DNA of 64,000 nt from Phosphoribacter sp037046615. GTDB lineage: Bacteria > Actinomycetota > Actinomycetes > Actinomycetales > Dermatophilaceae. How positions within the stretch are numbered: position 1 is the first letter of the stretch; the number at the start of each line of letters is the position of its first letter. Made by a program: the position numbers and the translations under genes. Of this stretch, positions 40,951-52,434 are shown in pieces. The stretch is from assembly GCA_037046615.1 (NCBI GenBank), contig JBAOHD010000021.1:1-64000 (forward strand). Direction: 5' to 3'. The notes below the pieces were generated by a model. It made no database searches and had not been told where the DNA came from. It saw nothing but the letters and a program-made list of their open reading frames with translations.

Positions 40951-41368
40951 GGTGCATCGCCGACAGCGGATCCTGGAAGATCATGGCCATCTTGTTGCCG
41001 CGCAACTCACGAAGGCGCTCGTCGTCGACGGTCATGAGGTCTTCGCCGTCGAGCCAAATCTGGCCCGAGGACTGCGCCTTGGACCGGCGGTGCAACCCGA
41101 GAATCGCCTGGCTGGTGACGGACTTACCCGAGCCGGACTCCCCGACGATGCCGATTGTTTCGCCGCGTTCGATGCGGAAGCTGATGCCGTCGACCGCCTT
41201 GACGAGGCCGTCGTCGGTCGGGAAGTGAACCTTGAGGTCGCGGACGTCGAGGAAGCCGACGTCGGCGCCGGTGTTCTTGCCTGGGTCCCCGCGACGCGTG
41301 TCAGCGGGACGGGCGGCCGCCTCGGGGGCGGTCGCGGACGGCATACCGACCGACGTTGTGTTGTCCAT
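40951..41368 (-). pseudogene. Peptide/nickel ABC transporter ATPase, truncated (OppD/DppD type)
   Basis: ATG 41368, behind GAGGTGG, opens an ATPase N-terminal half: LDVRDLKVHFPTDDGLVKAV, Walker A GIVGESGSGKSVTSQAILGL and the Q-loop MAMIFQDPLSAMHP. The next residues expected in OppD (Y-x-V-G-x-Q-I) are missing; the sequence departs at 40,950 into filler. The signature, Walker B and the oligopeptide C-terminal domain are therefore lost. It is the last visible gene of the importer operon and overlaps nothing. Confidence 0.8.
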
Positions 41369-41378
41369 GTCTCCCACC

Positions 41379-42425
41379 TCAGGTCAGCCGGACGCGCGGG
41401 TCGATGACGCCGTAGAGCACGTCGACCACGAGGTTGGCGATGACGACGAAGGTCGATGCCACGATGACGATGCCCACGATGATCGGCAGGTCGGTCGTCT
41501 CGATGGCCTTGATGGCGGTGTAGCCCAGGCCTTGGAAAGTGAAGACCTGTTCGGTGATGACCGCACCGCCGAGCAGGCCGCCGAGGTCCATGCCGGCTGC
41601 GGTGACGATCGGGGTCAACGCGGCGCGCAGCCCGTGCTTACGGATCACGAGGGATTCTTTGACGCCCTTGGCCCGGGCGGTGCGGATGTAGTCCTCGGAC
41701 ATCGTCTCGAGCATGTAGGCGCGCGTCAGTCGGACGTAAGAGGCCGCGAACACCATGGCGAGCGTGACAGCGGGGAGGATCAGGTTGAAGGCCCAGGCCG
41801 CGGGATTGGTCGTGAAGGAGACGAACTCCGGCCGCGGGAGCACGCCCCACTTGATGCTGACGAAGGTGTAGAGCAATAGACCGATGAAGAAGGTCGGGAG
41901 CGAGAACCCGACGAGCGCCAAGCCAACGATGACTCGGTCGATCCACTTGCCTCGGTTGAGGGCCGCGATGATGCCGCCGCTCACCCCGACGATCATCCAG
42001 AGGACAAAGGCCGCGAGGGCGATCGACGCTGAGACAGGGAGGCGCTGTTTGACGATTTCGGTGACCGACTGGTGCGCCATGACGGAATAGCCGAGGCAGG
42101 GGGCTTCACAGGTCGTCACGATGTCGGGGGACTTGGCCTGCAGCTCTGGGTCGTCGGGGTACTTGCGGTCGACGAACAGCCCTTGGAGGAACTTCGTGTA
42201 TTGCACGGCGATCGGCTTGTCGTAGCCAAGAGCCTTGCGGTTGCCCTCGATGACGGCCGGCGTGCAGTTCTTGCCGCAGGTCAGCCGAGCTGGGTCTTCA
42301 GGTGCAGCGAAGAAGAGCAGGAAGGTCGTCATGCTGATGATGAGCAGCATCACGACGACCGAGATGAGCCTTCTGATGATGTAGAAGAACATGGTCGGGT
42401 TGGCTCGGGTTGACCGAGCGCTCAC
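41379..42425 (-). CDS. Peptide/nickel ABC transporter permease, DppB/OppB type
   Basis: This intact 348-residue permease has six helices. MFFYIIRRLISVVVMLLIIS is the usual first helix, a long extracytoplasmic loop with paired cysteines (TCGKNCTP, TTCEAPCLGYS) follows, and the EAA-loop region reads YIRTARAKGVKESLVIRKHG. It ends DVLYGVIDPRVRLT as in the family. I prefer GTG 42425 with GGAAGG before it; ATG 42392 is the alternative and lacks a ribosome site. It sits downstream of the binding-protein gene, beyond two hairpins, and just before the ATPase gene. Confidence 0.88.
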   Translation of the reverse strand: MSARSTRANPTMFFYIIRRLISVVVMLLIISMTTFLLFFAAPEDPARLTCGKNCTPAVIEGNRKALGYDKPIAVQYTKFLQGLFVDRKYPDDPELQAKSPDIVTTCEAPCLGYSVMAHQSVTEIVKQRLPVSASIALAAFVLWMIVGVSGGIIAALNRGKWIDRVIVGLALVGFSLPTFFIGLLLYTFVSIKWGVLPRPEFVSFTTNPAAWAFNLILPAVTLAMVFAASYVRLTRAYMLETMSEDYIRTARAKGVKESLVIRKHGLRAALTPIVTAAGMDLGGLLGGAVITEQVFTFQGLGYTAIKAIETTDLPIIVGIVIVASTFVVIANLVVDVLYGVIDPRVRLT

Positions 42426-42458
42426 CTGCCTTCCGTGCTGGCGGGGTCTATTGACGCT

Positions 42459-42537
42459 GGTGTGCTGCCCGCCACGAGGGCGGGCAGCACACCGAAGAGC
42501 CGTGCACCGGTGGGGTCACCGCTGCGGTGACCCCACC
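42459..42537 (-). terminator. Two tandem hairpins inside the transporter operon
   Basis: GGTGTGCTGCCCGCC (42459-42473) pairs with GGCGGGCAGCACACC (42479-42493), and GGTGGGGTCACC (42509-42520) pairs with GGTGACCCCACC (42526-42537). They lie between the binding-protein gene and the permease genes. They likely cause partial termination and protect the upstream mRNA so that binding protein exceeds permease. Confidence 0.8.
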
Positions 42538-42546
42538 GTCAGAGGA

Positions 42547-44277
42547 CTACTTGACCGCGATGTTCGCGAGGTCGACGTAGCCACCCATGAGCGCGTTGAC
42601 TTCGAAGTTCTTGACGTTCGAACCGTAGACGAACGTGAACTTCTGGTTGATGAGCGGCACGACGCCACCCTTCTTGACGATCATCGCGTCGATGGCGCCC
42701 CATGCCTTCTCGCGGGCGTCGGCGTCGGTGATCCTGTAGGCCTCGTCGATGGCCTTGTTGACCTCGTCGTCGTTGAAGTAGCCGTAGTCCTGGCCCGAGC
42801 CACCGGCGCTGATGTTGACGCGCCCGTCGAACAGAGCCGGGATGACGGTCGAACCCGACGGCCAGTCAGCACCCCAGCCGGCCCAGAAGGCGTCCTTCGT
42901 GGCGTAGGCAGGGCTCTGGATGGTCGAGTAGTACTTGGCGGTCAGCGGCTCCAGGGTGACCTGGAAGCCGGCGGCGTCCCAGGATTCCTTCAGCGAGGAG
43001 AACGCCTTGTCCGAGGTCGGCCGCGAACGGTAGACGACGGTGATCTTCACCGGCATCGGGAGACCGGACTCGGTGAGGACCTTCTTGGCCGCCTCGGGGT
43101 CACCCTTGCTCGCGACGCCGAACGGGTTGGACTCCTGGTAGCACTTGACTTCCTTGTTGCACATGGCGTTGGTCGCCACGGCGACCTGCGGGCCACCGAG
43201 AGCCGTGATGTAGGCGTCCTTGTTGGTCGCCATCGCGAAGGCCTGGCGGGCCTTCTCGTTGGAGAACACGGCGCTCTTCACGTTGGGCTGGATGTAGTCG
43301 GTGTAGGGCGAGGTCGGGTTGACCGTGCGCTTGGCCGCGTTGGGGTCGGCAGCGATCTGGGCGAGCTTGGCCGGCGGAGCCGAGCCCTGCGTCACCATGT
43401 TCTTGTCCTCGCCGGCGTCCTTGAGCAGGCGCTCGTAGATCGCGTCACCCTGGACACCGAGGTCGTACTGGATGACGTCCGGGTAGGCCTTGCGGACCGT
43501 GTCGGTCTTCTCGTCCCAGTTGGGGTTGCGGACGAACTTGCCGCCCTTGTCCTTGTCGAAGGTGCCCTCGAGCTTGTAAGGACCAGAGGAGAAGATCGCG
43601 TAGTCGCTGGCCTCACCCTTGTCCTTGTCGGCCCGGTAGGGCGCGTAGGCGAGCAGACCGGCGGTCGCGTTGTTGAAGTCAGTCCACGGGGTCTTGAATT
43701 TCAGCGTGATGGTCTTGCCCTCACACGTGACGGCCTTGTCGTATTCGGCCTGGCCTTCCTTGGTGTAGGGGCCCTTGTAGACCGATGCGCCGTCGGCGCC
43801 GCTCGGGACGTCGAGGAAGTTGATGATGTAGTTGGGGCCACCGGTGATGACGTCCTGGGCGAACGTGCGCGAGAGGCCGTACTTGACGTCCTCACACTTG
43901 ATCTCCTGGCCGTCTTCCCACTTGACGCCGTCGCGGATGGTGAACTTCCACATCTTGCCGCCGTCGGACATGGTGCCGAGGTCGGTCGCGAGGTCGGGGA
44001 CGAGCTTGGGGTCCTTGCCAGCGGTGTAGGTCGTCAGCGTGCGGTACATGACACGGCTGGCGAACTCGATGTCAGCGCCGATGTAGACGCGCTGGGGGTC
44101 CCAGTGCTCCTGGGGACCGAGGTTGACCATGTACAGCGTGCCGCCCTTCGCGGCCGCCGGGGCGGCAGAGCTGGCGCCCGTCGTTGTCGTCGAGCCACCT
44201 CCGCTACACGCAGCTGCCGCAAGCGCGACCACCGCACCGAGGGCGACGCCAATCGCGCCCTTCTTCGTGCGCATCAT
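42547..44277 (-). CDS. Peptide-type ABC transporter substrate-binding lipoprotein
   Basis: This intact 576-residue solute-binding protein belongs to family 5. The signal ends in the lipobox ALAAAACSG (Cys about residue 24), then a Thr/Ser/Ala linker and the domain start GGTLYMVNLGPQEHWDPQR. WKFTIRDGVKWEDGQEIKCE and GPYKLEGTFDKDKGGKFVRN are the family landmarks. ATG 44277 or 44274 follows AAGGAGA. It is paralogous to the protein at 45613-47436 (same EDVKYGLSRTF block). It captures substrate, probably peptides, for the adjacent permeases. Confidence 0.9.
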   Translation of the reverse strand: MMRTKKGAIGVALGAVVALAAAACSGGGSTTTTGASSAAPAAAKGGTLYMVNLGPQEHWDPQRVYIGADIEFASRVMYRTLTTYTAGKDPKLVPDLATDLGTMSDGGKMWKFTIRDGVKWEDGQEIKCEDVKYGLSRTFAQDVITGGPNYIINFLDVPSGADGASVYKGPYTKEGQAEYDKAVTCEGKTITLKFKTPWTDFNNATAGLLAYAPYRADKDKGEASDYAIFSSGPYKLEGTFDKDKGGKFVRNPNWDEKTDTVRKAYPDVIQYDLGVQGDAIYERLLKDAGEDKNMVTQGSAPPAKLAQIAADPNAAKRTVNPTSPYTDYIQPNVKSAVFSNEKARQAFAMATNKDAYITALGGPQVAVATNAMCNKEVKCYQESNPFGVASKGDPEAAKKVLTESGLPMPVKITVVYRSRPTSDKAFSSLKESWDAAGFQVTLEPLTAKYYSTIQSPAYATKDAFWAGWGADWPSGSTVIPALFDGRVNISAGGSGQDYGYFNDDEVNKAIDEAYRITDADAREKAWGAIDAMIVKKGGVVPLINQKFTFVYGSNVKNFEVNALMGGYVDLANIAVK

Positions 44278-44407
44278 GCAATCTCCTTGTGAGCGCTACC
44301 CGTCGCTGACGCGACGGACTGACCCGCAGCGGTTGCTGCGAGCTGTTCTGCATCGGTCCCGCATCGAGAACCGACGAGTTGGCAGGCTGGCACCAGCGTG
44401 CGCCTCG

Positions 44408-45421
44408 TCACGAACGACCCGCCTTGGGGTCGAGCGCGTCGCGCAGGCCGTCGCCGAGCAGGTTGAAGGACAGGACGATGAAAAACACCGTGAGTCCGGG
44501 GAAGATGAAGTAGGCCGGGTCCGGGATCGCGTAGGCCACCGAGTCGTTGAGGATGGCGCCCAGCGAGGCGGTCGGCGGGTTGATGCCGACACCGAGGAAG
44601 CCGAGCGCGGCTTCGGCGGCGATGTTGGCCGGGAGGATGAGCGTCGTGTAGACGAGGATCGGCGCCCAGAGGTGGGGCAGGAGTTCCTTGATGTAGATCC
44701 GACCGGAGCGGGCGCCGAGGGACTTGGCGGCCTCGACGAACTCGCGCTCACGCAGCGAAAGCACCTGACCGCGGATGATGCGGGCGAAGAAGGGGAAGCC
44801 GAAGAACCCGAGGACCAGGGCCATGAAGGCGATCTTGGCCTTGTTGTCGGCGGAGTCCGTGCCCATGACCGTCGCGATGCGGCCCACGAGGATGGGGCCG
44901 AGCGACAGCAGCATCAGGGTGCTCGGGAAGGACAGCACGAGGTCGAGGAAGCGGCTGATGAGCCAGTCCAACCGGCCCTTGGAGAATCCGGAGATGATCC
45001 CCAGCGTCGTGCCGAGCAGGACCGAGATCATGGTGGCGATGAAGGCGACGGTCAGCGAGGTCGTGATCCCCGTGATGATCCGCGAGAACAGGTCGCGACC
45101 GGTGCCGGGCTCGACGCCGAGCGGGTGGCTCCACGACATGCCGCCGGCGAAACCTTCAGGCAACGACCCGAGACCCTGGACGAGGTCGGTGTTGGTCTTC
45201 ATCGGCTGCAGCCAGCCGAGGGACACGAACAGCGGAGACAGGATCGCGGTGAGGAGGAAGAGCACCGACACGACGAGCGCGGTCATGGTGATCTTGTCGC
45301 GCATGATTCGGGCGCGGACGATCTCCCACGGGGAGCGTCCCTTGATCGCTACCGCGCCATCGGTGGCAGCCGTGGCCGAGGCCGGAGGTTGGGTCTTTTC
45401 CGGTGCGGCGGGCGCGCTCAT
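44408..45421 (-). CDS. Peptide/nickel ABC transporter permease, DppC/OppC type
   Basis: This intact 337-residue second permease subunit has an N-terminal cytoplasmic extension (EKTQPPASATAATDGAVAIK), helix KITMTALVVSVLFLLTAILS, the HPLGVEPGTGRDLFSRIITG loop diagnostic of DppC, and the EAA loop EFVEAAKSLGARSGRIYIKE. It ends SFNLLGDGLRDALDPKAGRS. It lies upstream of the binding-protein gene and in the same direction, so operon order is paralogue, oppC, binding protein, oppB, oppD, an unusual interleaved arrangement. Confidence 0.9.
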   Translation of the reverse strand: MSAPAAPEKTQPPASATAATDGAVAIKGRSPWEIVRARIMRDKITMTALVVSVLFLLTAILSPLFVSLGWLQPMKTNTDLVQGLGSLPEGFAGGMSWSHPLGVEPGTGRDLFSRIITGITTSLTVAFIATMISVLLGTTLGIISGFSKGRLDWLISRFLDLVLSFPSTLMLLSLGPILVGRIATVMGTDSADNKAKIAFMALVLGFFGFPFFARIIRGQVLSLREREFVEAAKSLGARSGRIYIKELLPHLWAPILVYTTLILPANIAAEAALGFLGVGINPPTASLGAILNDSVAYAIPDPAYFIFPGLTVFFIVLSFNLLGDGLRDALDPKAGRS

Positions 45422-45612
45422 CCGTGACGTCCCTTCTGTCTACCTGGTGGGTGCTGGCCGTGTCGGCGCGGGTGTGTGGCTCCGACGACCGTGGCACACG
45501 ATAAATCACGTGTCCACCCCGTGGAACGGTCGCGCGCTGCAAGTTAGCCGGATCGTGACCGAGTTGTGTCGACGCTCCGCCGGGCCGGACGGCATACCTC
45601 ATGTGTCGGAGG

Positions 45613-47436
45613 TCACTGTCTCGCGCCGATGGCGGCAAGGTCAACATACCCACCGAGGAAGGGGTTTTCGGCGTATGCCGTGATCCCCGACCCGCGGGCG
45701 TAGAGCCGGGTGCGTTCGGCCAGCGCGATATGACCCCCGAGCTTGGCCACCGCGGTGTCCAGGGCCGCCCACGCCGCCGCCCGAGCGGTCTGGTCGGGGA
45801 TCGCGGATGCGGCCTCGATCCCGGTCGAGATCGTCGCGTCGTTGAAATAGCCGTAGTCCGCTCCGCGTCGGGCGCCGGCGAGGTTGCTGCGCCCGTCGAA
45901 CAGCGGCGCGATGACGGCCTCACCCGAGGGGTAGTCGGCAAACCAGGCAGCGCGGAAGACGTCGTATGCCGTCTCCGCACCGGGCGCGGCAATGGCCGAG
46001 TAGTAGTTGTCGCCAAGACCGGTGAGCTCGACGGCGAAGCCCGCCGCCTCCCAGCGCGAGCGCATCGCCGCGAAGGCCGCGTCGGCAACCGGCGAGGAGC
46101 GGTAGACCAGGCGGACGGGGACGGGCAGGGGGATGTTGGCGGCGGTCAAGGTGCTGCGAGCCGCGGCCGGATCCCCGGCGAGCGAGGTGCCGTTGGGACC
46201 GTCGGTCGGCGCCCCGGACAGGATGCTGGGCAGGACGGCATACCTCGGGAGCATGGTGCCCGGTCCGTATGCCGCGGCGAAGGCTTCGCGGTCGGTGGCC
46301 ATCGCGAAGGCTTGGCGGATCGTCGAGTCGCCCATCGCAGCGCTGCGGAAGTTGGGGAGGAGGTATTCCACGATGCCCGACGGTGGCCGGGTGACGCGCG
46401 CGGCGAAGGCCGGGTCCTTGAGAGCTTCGGCCGCGGATGACGGGGGGATGTCGGCGATGGCGATCGCGGTGTTGTCCGGGGCCTTGTCGTCGACGAGGCG
46501 GGACAGGATCGTCGCAACGGGGATGGAGTCGCGGATCTCGATGACATCCGGCAGGGCACTGCGCAGCGGATCAGACGTGGCGGTCCATTGGTCGTTGCGG
46601 ACGAAGCGACCGCCGGCGCCGGCTTCCCATGTGCCGTCGAGGCGATACGGACCGCAGGAGAGGACGTCGAGGGCGCCACGCTCTCGGCCATCCTTGTCGG
46701 CGCGAGCAGGAGCAAAGATCGGCAGCGCGACGATGTGGGGGAAGTCGTGGACAGCGACCTTGAGCTTGAAGGTGAGGTCCTGGCCGGAACATTTCACAGC
46801 CTCGTCGAAGAGGTCCTGGCCGGTGCCGATGGAGGGGCCGGCATACGCGGAGAGGTCAGCACCCGTGGGGTCGACGGTGCGCGGGATATCGAGCAGGGTG
46901 CGGGCGTAGGGCGCCGACGCCGCCGCGATCGCGCGGTCGAAGGTGCGGGAGACGCCGTACTTCACGTCCTCACAGGTGACCGGGCGACCGTCCTCCCAGC
47001 GGGCGTCCTGCCGCAACGTGAAGGTCCAGACCTTGCCGCCCTCGGTCGACGTGCCGGTCGTGGTGGCGAGGTCCCCGCGCAGGCCAGCGACTCCCCCGGC
47101 ACCTCCGGCGGGATAGCCCGTGAGCGTGCGGGTGAAGGTGCGGACCGCGATGGCCGACTCAACCCCGCCGTACATCCGTTGCGGGTCCCACGTCGTGAAG
47201 GCGCGGTCGCTCAGGAGACGGATCGAGCCGCCGCGAGGTGGAGTGTCTGATGCTCCCAGGGTGCCTGGGGTGCCTGGAGTCGGCGAGGGGGACGATGCGG
47301 TGGAGCACGCCGCGAGCGCGGCGACCGAGACCAGCGACGCGAGTGCGGCCAGGGCGCGTGGGCGCACGGCTCGTGAGTGCACGGCGCGTGGGCGCAGGGC
47401 TCGTCGGCGCGGCGGGGTGCGGAACGATCTGCCCAT
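45613..47436 (-). CDS. Second peptide-type ABC substrate-binding lipoprotein
   Basis: This intact 607-residue family 5 binding protein has an Arg-rich start (RTPPRRRALRPRAVHSRAV) and lipobox SVAALAACS. The domain shows GGSIRLLSDRAFTTWDPQR, WTFTLRQDARWEDGRPVTCE and CGPYRLDGTWEAGAGGRFVR, in register with the paralogue at 42547-44277. A duplicated and diverged lipoprotein beside one transporter suggests two substrates or a signalling version. It heads the gene group; the 191-base gap before oppC could hold a promoter. Codon usage contains the GTATGCCG word, unlike its paralogue. Confidence 0.88.
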   Translation of the reverse strand: MGRSFRTPPRRRALRPRAVHSRAVRPRALAALASLVSVAALAACSTASSPSPTPGTPGTLGASDTPPRGGSIRLLSDRAFTTWDPQRMYGGVESAIAVRTFTRTLTGYPAGGAGGVAGLRGDLATTTGTSTEGGKVWTFTLRQDARWEDGRPVTCEDVKYGVSRTFDRAIAAASAPYARTLLDIPRTVDPTGADLSAYAGPSIGTGQDLFDEAVKCSGQDLTFKLKVAVHDFPHIVALPIFAPARADKDGRERGALDVLSCGPYRLDGTWEAGAGGRFVRNDQWTATSDPLRSALPDVIEIRDSIPVATILSRLVDDKAPDNTAIAIADIPPSSAAEALKDPAFAARVTRPPSGIVEYLLPNFRSAAMGDSTIRQAFAMATDREAFAAAYGPGTMLPRYAVLPSILSGAPTDGPNGTSLAGDPAAARSTLTAANIPLPVPVRLVYRSSPVADAAFAAMRSRWEAAGFAVELTGLGDNYYSAIAAPGAETAYDVFRAAWFADYPSGEAVIAPLFDGRSNLAGARRGADYGYFNDATISTGIEAASAIPDQTARAAAWAALDTAVAKLGGHIALAERTRLYARGSGITAYAENPFLGGYVDLAAIGARQ

Positions 47437-47515
47437 CGGGATGTCTGCCCTACCTAGCCTGTGCGATCCGTGCGACCTATGCTCTCCGTGCTAACGAGTG
47501 CTGAGGCGTGCGAGC

Positions 47516-49440
<1,925 letters not shown>

Positions 49441-49498
49441 AGGGACATCAGGGCGCGCGGAAGACTCGGTGGACTGCGAAGGCATAGCGCCCAGTGTC

Positions 49499-50053
49499 TC
49501 AGGCTTTGGAAACGCTCCCGACCATGCGAGCGCTCAGGGCCGCGACGATAGGAAGGTCCGGCGCCAGCCAGGGGACGTCGTGGAGTTCGGCTCGGGTGAG
49601 CCACCGCACCTCGTCGTGAGCCTCCCCCGCAGCGGGTATGCCGTGCGCCTCTCCTCCGCCACCTTCCTCCTCTTCCTGTCCTTCCTTGTCTTCCTTTTCT
49701 TCGTGCTCTTCCTGTTCTTCCTGTTCGTTCTGGCGCGCGCGAGACGTGACAGCGGCGAGCCAGACCCGCATGTGGCGGCCACCCGGCAGCGGCCAGGTGA
49801 GGTCAGGCAGCGGCCCGGGCACCAGGTCACCGGCCTCGACTGCGACACCGAGTTCCTCGGCGAGCTCCCTGCGGAGAGCCGCGATCGGGGTTTCACCAGC
49901 CTCGACCTTGCCGCCGGGCAGCTCCCACATGCCCGCCAACTCGGCTGGCCCCCGCCGCCGAGCGGCCAACACGCGTGATGGGCGCTCAAGGTCATCGACT
50001 ACGGCTGCGGCGACGATGAGTCGGGACGGTGCGGGGGCCACGGGTCCCAGCAT
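49499..50053 (-). CDS. NUDIX hydrolase (MutT-like) with an acidic low-complexity insert
   Basis: This 184-residue protein carries the Nudix box GKVEAGETPIAALRRELAEELG with all catalytic residues, so it cleaves a nucleoside diphosphate linked to another moiety, probably oxidised dGTP. ATG 50053 (LGPVAPAPSRLIVAAAVVDD) is chosen over longer versions. Between the strands WLAAVTSR and EVRWLTRAEL an insert of about 30 residues of Glu, Lys, Gln and Gly (EEQEEHEEKEDKEGQEEEE) is encoded by a purine/pyrimidine-biased tract at 49668-49738. MutT proteins normally have a short loop there. The end LHDVPWLAPDLPIVAAL is typical. Confidence 0.82.
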   Translation of the reverse strand: MLGPVAPAPSRLIVAAAVVDDLERPSRVLAARRRGPAELAGMWELPGGKVEAGETPIAALRRELAEELGVAVEAGDLVPGPLPDLTWPLPGGRHMRVWLAAVTSRARQNEQEEQEEHEEKEDKEGQEEEEGGGGEAHGIPAAGEAHDEVRWLTRAELHDVPWLAPDLPIVAALSARMVGSVSKA

Positions 50054-50080
50054 GCCGCGTGTCCGTGGCAGGCTGGTCAG

Positions 50081-50828
50081 GTGACCGACACTGCCGCGCC
50101 CTCCCCCGCCGTCCCGACGCCACCGGCGCCGCACCGCAAGGAAGCCCACGACGGGAGCCATGCCTCGCGGCTGAACGCGCTGCGCGCCGCGGTGCTGGGC
50201 GCCAATGACGGCATCGTCTCGGTCGCGGGTCTCGTCATGGGTGTCGCCGGTGCGACAACCGAGCGGCAAGCGATCCTCACGGCTGGCGTGGCCGGTCTCG
50301 TCGCGGGAGCGCTGTCGATGGGTGTCGGTGAATACGTGTCGGTGAGCACGCAGCGCGACACCGAGCACGCGCTGCTGGAGAAGGAGCGCCGAGAACTCGC
50401 AGAAATGCCCGAGCACGAGCTTCGGGAACTGGCTGGGATCTGACCAGGGCAAGGGGCTCACGCCCGAGTTGGCCCACGAGGTCGCCGTGCAACTCACCGC
50501 CCACGACGCGCTCGCCGCCCACGCTGAGGTGGAGCTGCAGATCGACCCCGACAACCTCACCAACCCGTGGACCGCAGCGTTCTCGTCAGCGATCGCTTTC
50601 ACATTCGGCGCCATGCTGCCGTTGTTGACGATTCTCTTTGCGCCCGTGGATATTCGGCTCCAGGCGACCGTCGCCAGCGTCGTCGTCGCGTTGGCGCTGA
50701 CGGGTTGGGCCAGCGCCCGGCTCGGCGGGGCGGGGTGGCGCCGTCCGGTGGCGCGCAACGTCGTCGGGGGATGGCTCGCCATGACCATCACCTACGGCAT
50801 CGGCGCCCTCGTCGGGGCTGCCTTGTAG
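50081..50828 (+). CDS. VIT1/CCC1-family iron/manganese transporter (one frameshift)
   Basis: This protein of about 248 residues matches vacuolar iron transporter homologues that move Fe2+ or Mn2+. RLNALRAAVLGANDGIVSVA is the hallmark first helix, then QAILTAGVAGLVAGALSMGV with the ion-pathway GEYVSVSTQRDTE, a cytoplasmic helical metal-binding domain (HALLEKERRELAEMPEHELR, ELAHEVAVQLTAHDALAAHA) and three C-terminal helices ending LAMTITYGIGALVGAAL. GTG 50081 is the start. The indel is near 50440. It is divergent from the NUDIX gene. Confidence 0.88.
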
Positions 50829-50839
50829 GGCTTCCCGGG

Positions 50840-50898
50840 GTCAAAGGGCAGGTATGCCGGGTTCCTCGCCCGTGAAGGCTCCATCCCTGCCCTTTGAC
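50840..50898. terminator. Bidirectional terminator between VIT and carbamoyltransferase genes
   Basis: GTCAAAGGGCAGG (50840-50852) pairs exactly with CCTGCCCTTTGAC (50886-50898). It lies between two convergent genes and carries T-rich sequence on both exits. Confidence 0.7.
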
Positions 50899-50926
50899 GT
50901 CAGTGCGCACGATTTCAGAACAGGGC

Positions 50927-51939
50927 TCACAGCTCATGTCCGCAGAGGGTCGCGGCGAGGACGGCCTTGATCGTGTGCATCCGGTTTTCGCTTCTGGTCG
51001 AACACGATCGAGGCCGGCGACTCGAAAACCTCGTCGGTGACTTCGAGGGACTCAAGCCCGTATTCCTGGTAAATCCGCTCTCCCACACTGGTTTCGCGAT
51101 TGTGGAAGGACGGCAGGCAGTGCATGAACTTCGTGTCGGGGTTGCCCGTGGAGCGCATAACGTCGGCGGTCACGGCATACGGGGTGAGCAAGGCGATGCG
51201 TTCGGCCCAGACGTGGTCGGGCTCCCCCATCGAGACCCACACGTCGGTGTGGACGAAGTCGACACCGTGGACGCCCTCCTCGACCGACTCGGTGAGCGAC
51301 ACCCTCGCGCCTGTGTCGGCCGCGACGCGCTGCGCCTCGGCGACGATCTTCTGGGGCGGGCCACAGGGAGCGGGGCGCGACGATGCGCACGTCCATCCCG
51401 GACATGGCGCCGGAGATCAACAACGAGTTGCCCATGTTGTAGCGGGCATCTCCAACATAGGCATAGGCGATCTCGCTGGCCGGTTTGGGCGAATGCTCGA
51501 CCATCGTCACGATGTCGCACAGGGCCTGGGTCGGGTGCCACGTGTCGGTGAGGCCGTTGTAGACTGGCACCCCGGCATACTGCGCCAGCGTCTCGCAGTC
51601 CGAGTGGCGCGACCCGCGGAATTCGATGGCGTCGTAGAGGCGCCCGAGCACCCGACCGGTGTCAGCAAAAGACTCCTTGTGACCGATCTGGCTGCCGTGT
51701 GGGTCGAGATACGTGAGTTGGGCTCCCAGGTGGTATGCCGCGACCTCGAAGGCGCATCGGGTGCGGGTCGAGGTCTTCTCGAAGATCAGCGCGATCGTTT
51801 TGCCGACGAGCATGCGCTCCTCGCGGCCCCCGGCTCGGGCGGCCTTGAGTCGGCGGGCGAGCCCGACCAGGCCCATCCATTCGTCGGGGGTGAAGTCGAG
51901 TTCCTTGACGAAGTGCCGATTGGTGAGGTCCTGACCCAT
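50927..51939 (-). CDS. argF: Ornithine carbamoyltransferase (frameshifted)
   Basis: This enzyme transfers carbamoyl from carbamoyl phosphate to ornithine, giving citrulline. The carbamoyl-phosphate loop IFEKTSTRTRCAFEVAAYHL, the HPTQALCD motif, the ornithine-side pieces WVSMGEPDHVW and KFMHCLPSFHNRETSVG, and the end AVLAATLCGHEL (in a shifted frame) are seen. ATG 51939 (GQDLTNRHFVKELDFTPDEW) is a normal start. Two indels (about 51365 and 50995) break it. Length near 337 is at the long end, as for catabolic ArcB; no arcA or arcC gene is in the window, so the direction of use is open. Confidence 0.9.
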
Positions 51940-51949
51940 GTCGTCCAGC

Positions 51950-52406
51950 CTAGGACTCGGGCGTCAGGCGGGACGGACGGAGGTCCCGTCGGTCACGCTC
52001 CATCCACATCCCCGGGTCGGCGAGGGACGTGAAGCCGTGTGCGGCATACACCTCGTGTGCGTCCCGGGTCGCGAGCAGCATCCGCCGCACCCCGCGACCT
52101 TCGAGGTCTGCAACGGCCGCCGCGACCAGAGCCGACCCCACTCCGCGACCCCGATGCGCGGGTTCGACATAGACGTCGCAGAGCCACGCGAAAACCGCAC
52201 CATCGGTGACGACCCGCAGCACGGCCACCTGAGCGCCCGCGGCATACGCACCCCAGAAGCTCGGAGCCCGCCACGGCGCGGTCCATGACCTCGCGAGTGC
52301 GGCCCAAAGCCCAGTAGGCATCGCCCGACAGCCACGCGTGGACCTGCGCGCGGTCGACGAGCGCGGGATCCTTGCTCAGCACGTATGCCGCGTCGAGTTC
52401 AGTCAC
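51950..52406 (-). CDS. GNAT family N-acetyltransferase (one frameshift)
   Basis: This single-domain acetyltransferase of about 152 residues starts MTELDAAYVLSKDPALVDRA and shows, in a second frame, FAWLCDVYVEPAHRGRGVGS for the acetyl-CoA loop (R-G-R-G-V-G), and MLLATRDAHEVYAAHGFTSL at the end. The indel is near 52260. It is packed against argF with only 10 bases between, so probably in the same transcript. The acceptor is unknown. Confidence 0.8.
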
Positions 52407-52434
52407 CGGGGCATCGTGCCCCAGCGCCCCGCTG

